Counted from the first letter of the stretch, positions 34,441-46,096 are shown. The stretch: 64,000 bases of DNA from Sipunculus nudus (GCA_026874595.1 CM049319.1:66147417-66211416), one strand, 5' to 3'. Notes: generated from the sequence alone by a model not told the origin. Made by a program: numbers and translations.

Positions 34441-35013
34441 TACAAATATCATATTTGAAGGATAAAAACATGATGAAATGTAGAAATACGTCTAAAATCT
34501 GTGTATAGGATTTTCGTGATAGTGTTTTAGAAAATGTAATCCTTATTAGACTGAGTGAAATTCCGGATGCCACCGGGAAGAGGGGGGGGGGGTATAGCCT
34601 CTTTTGGCCCCCCTCTGGCTGCAACCCTGTTTATTCCCTTTCATCACCTTTCATCATCCGTCTCCACATTCCCATTGACCAAAATTTTTATTCACGGGTT
34701 TAGCTCATGTTTCTGAAACTCGTTACATTTTCAAACAACCGAGATTACTTCCATCCTTCCTCTCAATATTTGCTTTATTCACGTCACTTGTGTAACGTTG
34801 TATTTGAAAAATATGTCACATTAAACAATGGTCAGATCTAAATTGATCGTCAAAATAACAAGCATAACTGATGGAGTAAGATTCACCCACATCTGAGGTC
34901 GAGTAGCAGTCGGAATATTCTTGGCTGCGCACGATTGCGTTTTGATGCTGTTCGTTACTATGTATTCGTGTATCCTTGACAGGATTAGATCCATTACTTG
35001 TGCATATATAATC
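34441..35013. other. No recognised gene
   Basis: Poly-G run near 34584; AT-rich remainder. Nothing supported. Confidence 0.45.
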
Positions 35014-35092
35014 TTTTTTAATCGATTATGCAAAAATGCAATTGATTTAATCGATTTTGAAAGAAAACGACCAATCATCGATTTTATCGATT
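35014..35092 (-). repeat. Dispersed ATCGAT-rich repeat, reverse copy
   Basis: Reverse complement gives GTCGTTTTCTTTC, AAAATCGATTAAATCAATTGC and TTTTTGCATAATCGATTA, matching 13376-13440. Confidence 0.55.
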
Positions 35093-35119
35093 AATAGGCA
35101 CACCACTTACACACCCTCA

Positions 35120-35121
35120 CG

Positions 35122-35157
<36 letters not shown>
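35120..35157. repeat. (CA)n(TA)n microsatellite
   Basis: CA dinucleotides run directly into TA dinucleotides. The final TA is the target-site base pair of the adjacent Tigger-like end. Confidence 0.93.
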
Positions 35158-35358
35158 CATTAGAACGCCTGTATTGCGGTCACCATCGGGACTGGAAGAA
35201 AACGGCCTTAATACAGGAGTGGCCGTTATACAGGACTTGACCAGGATAGGGGGGTTAAAATGTAACACGAAACCAAGTTCAAATCTTTTTTATGATCAGC
35301 AAAACAAACGTTTATACATTAGTATTAGTCTAACTACTGTTATCAATAATAAAAAATA

Positions 35359-35457
35359 AAATATTTCTGCTAGCTGTCGGCTGCTTTTCCCCTCACTCTT
35401 CCTGATCATATCTACCTTTTCTTTGAGAGCAAGTTCATGTCTTTTCTTGGTCGTCAT
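35359..35457 (-). pseudogene. Tigger/pogo transposase N-terminal fragment (CENP-B-type HTH)
   Basis: From an ATG at 35457 about 33 codons read MTTKKRHELALKEKVDMIRK and then a KSSRQLAEIF stretch. This fits the first helices of the CENP-B/Psq-type helix-turn-helix of Tigger transposases, where a basic start, a KEKVDMIRK-like helix and a QLAEIF-like helix are usual. After the F the frame passes into AT-rich, unrelated sequence, so the rest of the DNA-binding domain and the whole DDE domain are deleted. In a complete element this domain binds the terminal repeats. Confidence 0.65.
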
Positions 35458-37108
35458 AATGGTCAAAGTGATTGGGACAGAGTATGCGTAACATTTCATA
35501 CATGTAACCATATTTATTTTGCATTCATAATTATTCATGTATGAGTAAATTTGCGATGTTTGCCGCACTGTTTTCGTTTGATGTACGTGTTCACAAGGAT
35601 ATTAAAGAAAGTTTACAGATGCACAGTTTAACGTTTTATCTGATGACATTATCACCGGGACCCGCTTGTTACCTCCAGAGAACCTATCGGCAATTTTTTG
35701 TGGAGGGAGTATTTACGGTAGCCGTGTTTCTTGTATCTGTGGCCCCCTAGTTCACAGAACGTCCGTTTCCGTTTTTTTTTTTCATCAGTGAGGGAAGACG
35801 TAGTGCCGCATAACATGGTAGGAATTTTTGTGTTTTTAACCCATACATATCAGCTCATGTACAGTAATTGTGTGGTATATGCATCAGTGCACTGTGTTTC
35901 TTAAAAGGGGCCATATCTGGTATGATGACATAGCATGTAAATCTGGTATTCCGGTGATTTAAGGTGAATGATCACCGCCTCGCTTTGTACACGGGCGAGC
36001 CATGTGCGTTTCGTATACTTTTGGCCAAGATGGCAGTGACCGTCAATTTCTTCACTTGTAATTAATAATCTCAGGCCCACACGAGCTTTAAAAACTTGTA
36101 TTTGATGGGAGCGTCACAATATTTAAGATATATTTATTGGCAGTTAGTCCATTTGAATGTGTAACTCGGCAGGACTTGAGTGGAGCGGTGAACTTCTGTG
36201 TAAAGTAGATGGGGGGGGGGGAGTTGTGGGGAATATGGCCGTCGAGAAGTGTGTGTGTGGGGGGGGGGGGTATCGGATATACTTGATTTAGAGAAGGGCT
36301 TGGTGAATAGTCAAGTGCACTTTATTGTAATACTCCTGTAAACATAGATGGTGTTATTGGGTTGATGTTTATTATATTTGTTTATTGTGACATCATCAGA
36401 TAGGCGTTTATATTAGTTTATTGTATGACCAGCTGTTTACACATGTGACAAACCATGGTCTCTTGATCCAGGCAGATGCAACTTGAGTTGGTATAGCGTT
36501 ACCATAGCAGTGACCGGTAGTGTGGGACCTTGAGATGGTGCACAGTTGTGAGTTTGCTTTAATGTATTTAGTTTTAGTTTATTCTCAAAGAATAATATAT
36601 GTAGTTTACATTACAGATAAACATGGTACTACCTTTGGAAATGACATGGTTGCGATTATCATATTTGTTAATATATTTGTGGCTGATATTGTCATTTACT
36701 GTCATATTGGTGTAGTTATCCCAGGGTTGTTCAGACTAAAGGTATATTACTTTAATTATCACAGTAACATCATATGCTATGTGATCTTGTCGCCCCAGGG
36801 TTAGATATGAAGATTGCTGTTGTGTGTAGTCTGGCTGTTTCTTGCTGGATCTCATAAGTTATTCAGAGTCAAACACACCTGTGAACTGGTTGTTTAACAT
36901 TCTGATGCTCAGTGATTGTGCCAGTTTTCATAGTTGTTACATTTGTGGGGTATTTGCTTGTGTATGTATGTATTTTCATGTGTTCACCTACTCTGTGTAT
37001 TTATTTGTATAATGGTTTGTCTGCATTGACTTAGTAGTATTTTTATCAGGTGTCATACTGTGAATAGCATAACACATTTTTGGCATTTGTCTTTGCAGGC
37101 TCACCATA

Positions 37109-37127
37109 ACTTGATCATATTGTTGTG
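37109..37127 (+). repeat. 19-bp sequence shared with 30815-30833
   Basis: Identical ACTTGATCATATTGTTGTG, followed by CATCACTAATAAAC. It lies within the Tigger-like interval, suggesting a nested insertion. Confidence 0.45.
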
Positions 37128-37665
37128 CGTGGAGCAATGCATCACTAATAAACTATAGAACTACTCCGGTGTTGATTTCGTCCCACATATACTACACCGC
37201 TGGTTGTCATTCGTTAATTAAATGACAAACACTGATTAAGTTCCGGCTCGCACGACTGATTCCCAAACATGCACGCAGGTTGGAACATATGCCTTACCAA
37301 TTCAGCCTCATACTAATGAGATTGAGTTGGGTAGTACGACGCTGGCTACGTTTTAGACAACTCAGTCACGGTCGAGTGGTTACCTTTATCCGGGCACTCA
37401 TTAACAGACAGGAATATGTGAGAGCGGACACTTGTGTAATGATATTGAGGTCAGAAGTGGCCGCTCGATTTGTTGAGCCCATGTCACGGAGTCACTGCCC
37501 CTGACCGTAATTGAGGCGTTTCCCGGCCTGCGGGACCGAGGGACCTGGCCGTAATACGGAATAGAGGAGTGACCGTGATTGACAACAAAATGATTATAAA
37601 AAATATAACGGTCGAAAATTCGGGACCGGAAAATCTGACCGTTGCCGTTAGCAGGCGTTCTACTG

Positions 37666-38251
37666 TATATATCTTTATATATATATATAATTCTGAATTT
37701 TATATAATGACCTGTTCGGTGGAAAAACACGAACTTGGGGATTCACTATAACAAAAGAGCCTAACAAGAGAGAAAATATAGAATCGGAAAGTTTTCAAAG
37801 GATGAGCCCGCGGCAGACAGAATGACTATATAAATATTCATCTTTACGGTATTAAAAGCGAAGGAAGCGCTACCTGAGATATCCCTTTACACAAGACCTG
37901 TGCGAAAAAAACAAGCACCCCTTTGAAGTGAATCTAAAGAACCCAGGAATTGATTGGTGCGTCACAAAGGGTCCACATGTGTACATGTACCTCAAACTAG
38001 TGGTATAGGCTATTTGAAGCTATATATATATATGTGTGTGTGTTTGTGTGTGTGTAAAGTCACGTGTTTGTGTGAAGTACAGTTTTCCTTAATTTTATAG
38101 TTTCTGTAGCATGGCGAAAGTGTCAATTTTAACCCTATCTGAAGCAGCTAACTTCTCACGGGCAAAGCCGACCTGTGATGGAGCTATGGAGTTGGTGAAC
38201 CGTGACAACATTTCTCTTGGACTGGATTTATATCATTTCCTTGGTTTACGT
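37666..38251. other. No recognised gene
   Basis: Short TA and TG runs (37672-37688, 38022-38054). Nothing else supported. Confidence 0.45.
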
Positions 38252-38633
38252 TGTTACATGGTGACATAAAACCGGACCGAACTAGCTCGCTAGAGAAGCT
38301 TGCTTTGCTAGCGAAGCGTTTGGTACGCCTGACTTGTGAGCCACCAACATGGGTTCGAATCCAGGATCGGCCCCAAGTTTTCACCTGAACATTTTGTCTT
38401 CGTTACAAAATGGGGGCTCACCAAACGTGACGGTTAACTTTGTGGCCCAGGGAATAAGCTCACCAAAGTGTGACTCTTGGGAAAAATTAGTCCTGTTCTG
38501 ATATCAGAACGCTCTTAAAGAGGGGTTGTGTTACATGGTTACATAAAAGCGGTTGGAACGCCGGACATGTGCGCCTCCCACATGGGGTCGAATCCCGGAT
38601 CGGCCCAGTATTTTCCCCTGAGAAAATTGTAAC
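38252..38633 (+). mobile_element. Miniature LTR (TRIM-type) element with an internally deleted 3' LTR
   Basis: 5' LTR 38252-38407 (156 bp, TGTTACAT...CGTTACA), primer site TGGGGGCTCACC (38411-38422), internal domain, purine tract AAAGAGGGG, and 3' LTR 38529-38633. The 3' LTR lacks an internal segment of about 50 bp that includes the A box. The loss sits between two short AGCGG direct repeats, as expected for slippage. The B box is exact in the 5' LTR (GGTTCGAATCC) and GGGTCGAATCC in the 3' LTR. No target duplication is evident. Confidence 0.85.
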
Positions 38634-38697
38634 AAAATACCCCACTTGTTTGATCAGGATCGTAGTAATATAAATTTGGATTTATGACCAAGAATTT

Positions 38698-40937
38698 TGG
38701 CGGAGGTACCCGGTCTCTGAGAACTTTCTGATTTTTCATAAAATGCACTATTAAAATCATGTCGCTTGATACAAGATTTATATGGCTCGGCCTGTGTTCC
38801 TGCCTCACTTACTAAAGCGACCTGTCCGTAAACGGGAATGGTGTAAACATAAACTAGCCTGCTGATAGTTAAACCTTCTGGTCAAGGAAGGTAAAGATAA
38901 TTATATTTATCTGATTTTAATAAATACATGGCTTACGTTTGTAAGTTGATAAGATCACGGTAATGGTACAAGTCTATTCCCCTTTAAAGTGCATGAAGGC
39001 CTAAGAATCCATACATTTCCGCAAAGGATAATGGTGAAGCGAGGCAGTTAACATCACGGTAAGAAGAAATATACAAAGTGATGATGCTTGTCGTCAGTAA
39101 CAAGTAATCCTTATACCTGCTATAAAATTAATACATAAGCTCAATCTTGCATGAGCGACATGTTAACATAACATCATCATGTAATGCATCATTTACACTT
39201 GGCAGGGTATCATGAAACATTTATATCGGGGAGCCAATTTATCTCATCTCACGAGATCTCACGAGAGTGGCATGTTTAGGATTTGCATTTCCGGGTGTGA
39301 CGTCATAGGCACATCAGTGACACATCCTCAAAAAGGTAAAACCATTTGCATGCACGTTATATACATAGATTACTCGTGACCATGTACATAAAGGGAAAAT
39401 AAAATCCAGGAATCCCAAATGACATTATTTAATTCTTAATATACCATAAGTCCATAGCCCTTTATGCTCATTTGTTTGACACTAACCCCGACAAATCATT
39501 GGCATACATCCTTGAAGTACCTCTTATGGAGAAACTAATTACCTCATTATTTTATGTCAATTTAATAAACGTACTTCAATCAAACGAAATGTTCGACTTG
39601 ATTATATCCAGAAATTTTCACCAGATGTAATTAGTTTTTCCCAATTTCTTTTACGGTTTAATAAGCCTCTATGTCATCGGGATACAATCATTACAATACG
39701 TTGATAAATAAATTAATAAATCATTATGCATATGTTTTATTATTATATTATTTATATATTTTGTTATTTAATAAAAGTTGAAAAGTAAAATAAACAATAA
39801 TACTAATAATATCAATAGCAGATAATTCCGATCATTCATAACAGTGATTTGGATAGAGACCTATGTTGTCTTCTACAGTTAAAATGGTGCTTTTCTTGCA
39901 TAAAACAAAAGAGAAAATAGTTATGGTTTAAACATTGGACTTGGGCGGGCGTAAAGCATTGCATGGCCATAACCAATCAGTAAAAACCGGCCTCGGATAT
40001 TGAATAAAACTCAAAACAGACGTGGCGTGAAGTGGCTTTGTATAAAGGAACTTTATATAAATTCATAAACTCCCGTCACGCTAACAGCAAATTTATTTGT
40101 TACTCGAGAGTGACAGGAAAATACCAACTGTCACCTGGATATGCGACTTCGTTACAAATGAAAGATATATTGCTCTCTGACGGGCTAGTGTTAATGAAAC
40201 CCCGGAAGGAAATATTTCAGAACAAGTTAATTAAATTAGATGACATGTTTGGAATCAATAGTTTTGAGGCTTGGGTCAAGTAAAGGGATATGTAGTTTGA
40301 AAGATATACAGTGGAACCTGTCTAAATGACCAACTATCTAATATAACCACCTGTCTATGAAGCGAAAGCATTCACATTGATTATAACTGACTTTAAAAAA
40401 AAACACTTGTGTACTGAGACAACTTTTGGTCAGTCTTAGTATGGTCCTATAACACAAGTTTAACTTAACTTTGACAAGTCCAAGTCCACTTTCTAGGATA
40501 TAAGTTGTCTGTGCATGGGTAGATTTTGTGGAAAAATTCACTTCTGTGATACTCTGATTTTCTTTCTTAATAATCACACGCAGGGTGTGACTTCCACTTT
40601 TGCCAAATCATGAAATAATGATATAATTAATGAAAACATTACAAATTATACTTTATAATGGTAACCTTCATCTAAAATCTATTATACTGAAAACTCAGGT
40701 ATCCATAATGTTACGGAACCTAATATAAACAGATCACGTATGCGTGAAGAACACAAATTTTTGTAATGGAGATAAAAAAAATCAGATTCTGTAACACTAG
40801 GCAGCGTTAAATGTCTGGGGGAATGAATAAAGAAGTCAGTGGTTTTTTGTTAACAAATAACTATAATTTATTCTTAAAACGACCCTAACAATACAATACA
40901 CTAAATCAATACAATTATACAGTAAAACAGCGTTATA
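38698..40937 (+). repeat. 2.24-kb tandem duplication, unit 1
   Basis: Identical to 40938-43175 apart from a handful of changes: TATATGG/TAAATGG near 38800, a 2-bp loss near 40392/42632, and CGACCC/CAACCC near 40880/43118. It ends inside LTR-like sequence (GCGTTATA) and rejoins its own start TGGCGGAGGTACC. A Tigger-like CAGTGGAACCTG terminus motif lies at 40309-40320. Either a very recent duplication or a haplotype/assembly artefact. Confidence 0.9.
40008..40283 (+). CDS. Candidate exon of unknown protein (unit 1 copy)
   Basis: Open from 40008 to the TAA at 40281-40283. No ATG lies near the 5' edge; the first ATG is internal (40158). CAAAACAG at 40012-40019 could be a splice acceptor, making this a last exon of about 87 codons. 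The product is basic and mixed, containing SPGYATSLQMKDILLSDG and ending NSFEAWVK. No domain recognised. Its identical twin at 42248-42523 says nothing about selection, because the whole 2.24 kb is duplicated. Confidence 0.3.
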   Translation, partial: NSKQTWREVALYKGTLYKFINSRHANSKFICYSRVTGKYQLSPGYATSLQMKDILLSDGLVLMKPRKEIFQNKLIKLDDMFGINSFEAWVK

Positions 40938-43175
40938 TGGCGGAGGTACCCGGTCTCTGAGAACTTTCTGATTTTTCATAAAATGCACTATTAAAATCAT
41001 GTCGCTTGATACAAGATTTAAATGGCTCGGCCTGTGTTCCTGCCTCACTTACTAAAGCGACCTGTCCGTAAACGGGAATGGTGTAAACATAAACTAGCCT
41101 GCTGATAGTTAAACCTTCTGGTCAAGGAAGGTAAAGATAATTATATTTATCTGATTTTAATAAATACATGGCTTACGTTTGTAAGTTGATAAGATCACGG
41201 TAATGGTACAAGTCTATTCCCCTTTAAAGTGCATGAAGGCCTAAGAATCCATACATTTCCGCAAAGGATAATGGTGAAGCGAGGCAGTTAACATCACGGT
41301 AAGAAGAAATATACAAAGTGATGATGCTTGTCGTCAGTAACAAGTAATCCTTATACCTGCTATAAAATTAATACATAAGCTCAATCTTGCATGAGCGACA
41401 TGTTAACATAACATCATCATGTAATGCATCATTTACACTTGGCAGGGTATCATGAAACATTTATATCGGGGAGCCAATTTATCTCATCTCACGAGATCTC
41501 ACGAGAGTGGCATGTTTAGGATTTGCATTTCCGGGTGTGACGTCATAGGCACATCAGTGACACATCCTCAAAAAGGTAAAACCATTTGCATGCACGTTAT
41601 ATACATAGATTACTCGTGACCATGTACATAAAGGGAAAATAAAATCCAGGAATCCCAAATGACATTATTTAATTCTTAATATACCATAAGTCCATAGCCC
41701 TTTATGCTCATTTGTTTGACACTAACCCCGACAAATCATTGGCATACATCCTTGAAGTACCTCTTATGGAGAAACTAATTACCTCATTATTTTATGTCAA
41801 TTTAATAAACGTACTTCAATCAAACGAAATGTTCGACTTGATTATATCCAGAAATTTTCACCAGATGTAATTAGTTTTTCCCAATTTCTTTTACGGTTTA
41901 ATAAGCCTCTATGTCATCGGGATACAATCATTACAATACGTTGATAAATAAATTAATAAATCATTATGCATATGTTTTATTATTATATTATTTATATATT
42001 TTGTTATTTAATAAAAGTTGAAAAGTAAAATAAACAATAATACTAATAATATCAATAGCAGATAATTCCGATCATTCATAACAGTGATTTGGATAGAGAC
42101 CTATGTTGTCTTCTACAGTTAAAATGGTGCTTTTCTTGCATAAAACAAAAGAGAAAATAGTTATGGTTTAAACATTGGACTTGGGCGGGCGTAAAGCATT
42201 GCATGGCCATAACCAATCAGTAAAAACCGGCCTCGGATATTGAATAAAACTCAAAACAGACGTGGCGTGAAGTGGCTTTGTATAAAGGAACTTTATATAA
42301 ATTCATAAACTCCCGTCACGCTAACAGCAAATTTATTTGTTACTCGAGAGTGACAGGAAAATACCAACTGTCACCTGGATATGCGACTTCGTTACAAATG
42401 AAAGATATATTGCTCTCTGACGGGCTAGTGTTAATGAAACCCCGGAAGGAAATATTTCAGAACAAGTTAATTAAATTAGATGACATGTTTGGAATCAATA
42501 GTTTTGAGGCTTGGGTCAAGTAAAGGGATATGTAGTTTGAAAGATATACAGTGGAACCTGTCTAAATGACCAACTATCTAATATAACCACCTGTCTATGA
42601 AGCGAAAGCATTCACATTGATTATAACTGACTTTAAAAAAAAGCTTGTGTACTGAGACAACTTTTGGTCAGTCTTAGTATGGTCCTATAACACAAGTTTA
42701 ACTTAACTTTGACAAGTCCAAGTCCACTTTCTAGGATATAAGTTGTCTGTGCATGGGTAGATTTTGTGGAAAAATTCACTTCTGTGATACTCTGATTTTC
42801 TTTCTTAATAATCACACGCAGGGTGTGACTTCCACTTTTGCCAAATCATGAAATAATGATATAATTAATGAAAACATTACAAATTATACTTTATAATGGT
42901 AACCTTCATCTAAAATCTATTATACTGAAAACTCAGGTATCCATAATGTTACGGAACCTAATATAAACAGATCACGTATGCGTGAAGAACACAAATTTTT
43001 GTAATGGAGATAAAAAAAATCAGATTCTGTAACACTAGGCAGCGTTAAATGTCTGGGGGAATGAATAAAGAAGTCAGTGGTTTTTTGTTAACAAATAACT
43101 ATAATTTATTCTTAAAACAACCCTAACAATACAATACACTAAATCAATACAATTATACAGTAAAACAGCGTTATA
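40938..43175 (+). repeat. 2.24-kb tandem duplication, unit 2
   Basis: Second copy, running from TGGCGGAGGTACC to GCGTTATA, where it continues into the rest of a longer LTR-like sequence (to 43738). Because the right flank is natural, unit 2 is probably the parental one. Confidence 0.9.
42248..42523 (+). CDS. Candidate exon of unknown protein (unit 2 copy)
   Basis: Same sequence as 40008-40283, stop at 42521-42523. If it is a real terminal exon, upstream exons would be expected outside the window or within the duplicated DNA, but none was found. Confidence 0.3.
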   Translation, partial: NSKQTWREVALYKGTLYKFINSRHANSKFICYSRVTGKYQLSPGYATSLQMKDILLSDGLVLMKPRKEIFQNKLIKLDDMFGINSFEAWVK

Positions 43176-43738
43176 GCAACAAGTCAATACAATCACACAG
43201 AAAGGTAATGGTACAGTACCTCGATACCAACACCGTCACCACGATAAGTCCTTTGAATGTAAACTCTCGGAGAATGACAGTCCAGTGGAAAGTTCTTGCA
43301 ACAACACAGAAAGTAAACTGAAGTCCAAATGTATAAAATCCAGGAGAAAATCTTTGAAAATGTATAATTGCCGCATTCGTCGGATAAGGTCTTAGAATCT
43401 GACACGCGCTTCTGCGTCAACTGGTATCTGCTCTGCTGTCTGCCCATCCGTTCTAAAAAACGGCCCCTTTATATACCTTCACACCTCAAGCCGGGGATTT
43501 TCCACTTCTCGAACAGTCTATGAGGACCCTACTCAACAGTAAACACGCGTTTCAAGAATTCTCTCGAAAGACATCGCTGTGTATCTACACATACCAGGCT
43601 CATCGCGTGACCCACGACCAGGCGTGAAAACCGAAGGCTCACATGACAACAAGAGTTCAACCAATACGGATTAAACATAAAATGTAACATCAACACGAGT
43701 TACGCCCGTGTCACACAATAAAAAGAGCACCTGTAACA
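43028..43738 (-). mobile_element. Candidate 711-bp LTR, minus strand
   Basis: Reading the minus strand, it starts TGTTACAGGTGC (43738) and ends CTAGTGTTACA (43028), so TG...CA with matching TGTTACA words. A TATA box TATATAAAG lies at 43467-43475, followed by a long leader and AATAAA at 43105-43110: the U3-R-U5 order expected of an LTR. Flanks GATTC and ATGAA do not match, and no primer site or polypurine tract was found, so it is not a clean solo LTR. The first 148 bp also occur at 40790-40937. A cellular promoter with first exon is the alternative. Confidence 0.4.
43467..43475 (-). promoter_or_regulatory. TATA box in the candidate LTR
   Basis: TATATAAAG followed by GGGGCCG on the minus strand, a strong TATA with a GC-rich downstream flank. 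A transcript would start near 43440 and run leftwards. Confidence 0.45.
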
Positions 43739-44146
43739 ATGAAAAAAATAATAAATATAGTTTAAAACATAACATTACAGAGTTCTTGTGCACTCATGTT
43801 TATGAATACAAACAATATGACAGAAAAAAAGAGAATAGGAGAAAGAAGGCAAAATGTAACGTCCATGCAAACCTAAGTGAAAATATACCACGGCTGTATA
43901 CTTGTCAAAGATAATAAATTCAACACAAATGGTCTCATTTATTTAACATCTGAATTTAGAACATTAAATAAAATGTTTCTCATTTACATGCATTTTAATC
44001 TTACTTATTCTGATTTATTTCAGACAGGCTGCATGTAGTATATCTTCATATGCCTCAACCACGCTTAGACGAGACGAAAACCTGGACAGATGAAAATAAA
44101 AGGCAGAATTATAATCTTACTACGTTAAGACATATATGATAAAGAA

Positions 44147-44226
<80 letters not shown>

Positions 44227-44441
44227 TTTCATATTATTTGTAAGGAAATTTTAACATTTTTTTTACAAACAATGCATGTTTTACTACGGGTTTTATTTTT
44301 CTCTACGATTCAACCAATCGAACTCCTGTCCAATATTAGCTTTGTTTACATCACTTGATAATGATTAATAACGAGTAGCAACGACAACAAATGATTATAT
44401 CCAGATTGATTGTAAAAATTACAGGCTAGGTTTGTTTGAGT
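43739..44441. other. No recognised gene; contains a long TA microsatellite
   Basis: (TA)n at about 44142-44224. The rest is AT-rich with no supported feature. Confidence 0.5.
44142..44224. repeat. (TA)n microsatellite, about 80 bp
   Basis: Nearly pure TA with one TATGTATA interruption. Confidence 0.95.
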
Positions 44442-44486
44442 GATGGGATAAGATTTAATATGGCGGGTTTTACTATTGACCTTGTT

Positions 44487-44516
44487 GCTTGCCGGAAATC
44501 TTCGATTTCGGCAAGC
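44487..44516 (+). repeat. 5'-terminal hairpin unit, single copy
   Basis: GCTTGCCGGAAATC-TTC-GATTTCGGCAAGC. The arms pair over 13 bp with one bulged G. A CAGGTTGGTCAGTCGCGGATG segment and (TCTG)n follow. Confidence 0.8.
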
Positions 44517-44550
44517 AGGTTGGTCAGTCGCGGATGTCTGTTTGTCTGTT

Positions 44551-44581
<31 letters not shown>

Positions 44582-45000
44582 GTACTCTCTACAGGCCATA
44601 ATTTTAAGGCAATTGCCTTTTAACTTATACAGCTGGTAGACAAGCAAAAGTCCTCGGGGCCTATTGTTTTTGGGCAATACAGGTCAAAGGTCAAGGTCAA
44701 GGTCATCAAAACTTCTCAAAACGGTTTTTTCTTCATATCTTTGTCACTATTAGTCGTATCTTCTTCAAACATAGCTCATTTTAAACGTCATTCCAAGGCC
44801 AGTCATCTGGTGTGTAGCTGACTAAAATTTGCCGTAACCATGGTTACGAATTTTGGGGAAAATGTCATGATATTCGAAAATAAGGGGCCTTATTTTTCTA
44901 ACTTTGGCAGTTTTACAGCTAGAGAGGTCTAGTTTTTTGCCTCAGGTAGCATTCAACAAGTACTGCAAGATTTCTTTATAAGTCTCGCGATATCTCGTAT

Positions 45001-45023
45001 AATATCTCGTCAAACGAGATATT
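45001..45023 (+). other. Conserved perfect hairpin AATATCTCGT-CAA-ACGAGATATT
   Basis: A 10-bp stem with a CAA loop. Also perfect at 48144-48166 and 53592-53614. Shorter TTCTCGT-CAA-ACGAGAA versions occur at 45793-45809 and near 46730 and 55190. Confidence 0.7.
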
Positions 45024-45899
45024 TCGAGATTTCAGTAGTCTTGCCCTGAAGGCCACAGTTTTGCAGGAATCTTTTTGAAACTGACATATTGAAAGTCCTA
45101 CACTATTATCTCGAAATCAATTTTTCATTTTTTGAATTCGGCCGCTAGGGGGCGCTGGGTGCAAACCTCTCCAACATATCATGTTTTGGCAATATCTCCA
45201 AAATTATAAGCCTCAATTACATAAACCATAGCTTATTTTCTTCCTCTGAGTCTTTTCAAAATCCTGGTGGAGTCATTTCAACTCAATCTTGAGTCACTTT
45301 GTCAGTGTGTCCGTCTGTTTCTCAGTTGTCCTCAAATCCGCTTGCTTGCCGTTTCTTGCGTCTCACATATAGCATTCTACAGGCCACAGTTTTGAAAGAA
45401 TCTTTTAAAACTATTACATCTTATGTCTTACACTAATATCCCGAAACTGATTTTTCATTTTTTGGAAATAGCCACCAGGGGGCGTGGTACATGAAACACT
45501 GTAACATATCATTTTTCTGCAATATCTCAAAAAATATTAAACGTGACACCATTTTTTGGGTCGTATCTGAAAGTACGAACATTGGCTTATCCCTTCGCAC
45601 ATGTTGCTTTGTGCTGCCGTTACCATGGTTACCAAATTTTGGGGTAAAACTTGACAATCTGAAAATTCGGAGTTTTCCAGCTTCTATCTCTGTTGATATT
45701 TGCGATAGAAAGGTCTGGTTTTTTGGCGTTATAGACAGCATCTCTCTAGTTCTAAGCCATTCAATCGCAAGTCTCGTCATATCTCGCACCGTTTCTCGTC
45801 AAACGAGAACACGTGACCATTCAAAGCAATGCCTATAATTCTGTCATTTTTCACGCTGAAGACACATGGTTTGCAGCGCTGGATAGCGGCTGACACTCG

Positions 45900-46090
45900 C
45901 AGTCACATTCAGAGGTCACATTGTTAGTCTCGTCAAATCTCGCGCCGTTTTTCGCCATACCACGAAGACACGTGCAGTCGCCGCAAGTGGCGGCAGGGTC
46001 CTTACGGTGGGCGGCCGGCGTGTGCAGCGGTCCGTGACGGCCTCTCCGGGCCCCATCTATGATCATACATGTTGGAGGCACAGTCACAAC
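45900..46090 (+). repeat. GC-rich, CpG-dense block, copy 1 of 4
   Basis: Contains CGCCGCAAGTGGCGGCAGGG, then GGTGGGCGGCCGGCGTGTGC and GACGGCCTCTCCGGGCCCC. Other copies at 47270-47470, 54480-54680 and 55740-55925. It stands out against the AT-rich array and always lies just before the 5' hairpin units. Confidence 0.75.
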
Positions 46091-46096
46091 TTTATT

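Larger units (their letters stand above)
35158..37665 (-). mobile_element. pogo/Tigger-type DNA transposon relic
   Basis: Left end CATTAGAACGCCTG (35158-35171) and right end CAGGCGTTCTACTG (37652-37665) are inverted copies matching at 13 of 14 bases. Both are flanked by TA, and CAGTAGAAC-type termini are typical of Tigger elements. Near the left end lies the N-terminus of a transposase on the minus strand. The catalytic DDE region is missing, so this copy is dead. The 2 kb between the coding fragment and the right end is non-coding and may include later insertions; frames at 36520-36804 and 37401-37730 are not protein-like. Confidence 0.65.
44581..46090 (+). repeat. Large unit duplicated at 53173-54680
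   Basis: Offset about 8592 bp with only scattered differences over 1.5 kb (about 98% by eye), much closer than to its immediate neighbours, so the array has a higher-order structure. Confidence 0.8.

Noticed and set aside
36520-36804. 94-codon hydrophobic frame, possible membrane protein
   Set aside because: Hydrophobicity follows from T-rich DNA; it lies in the non-coding part of the Tigger-like interval and has no recognisable motif or supporting splice sites.
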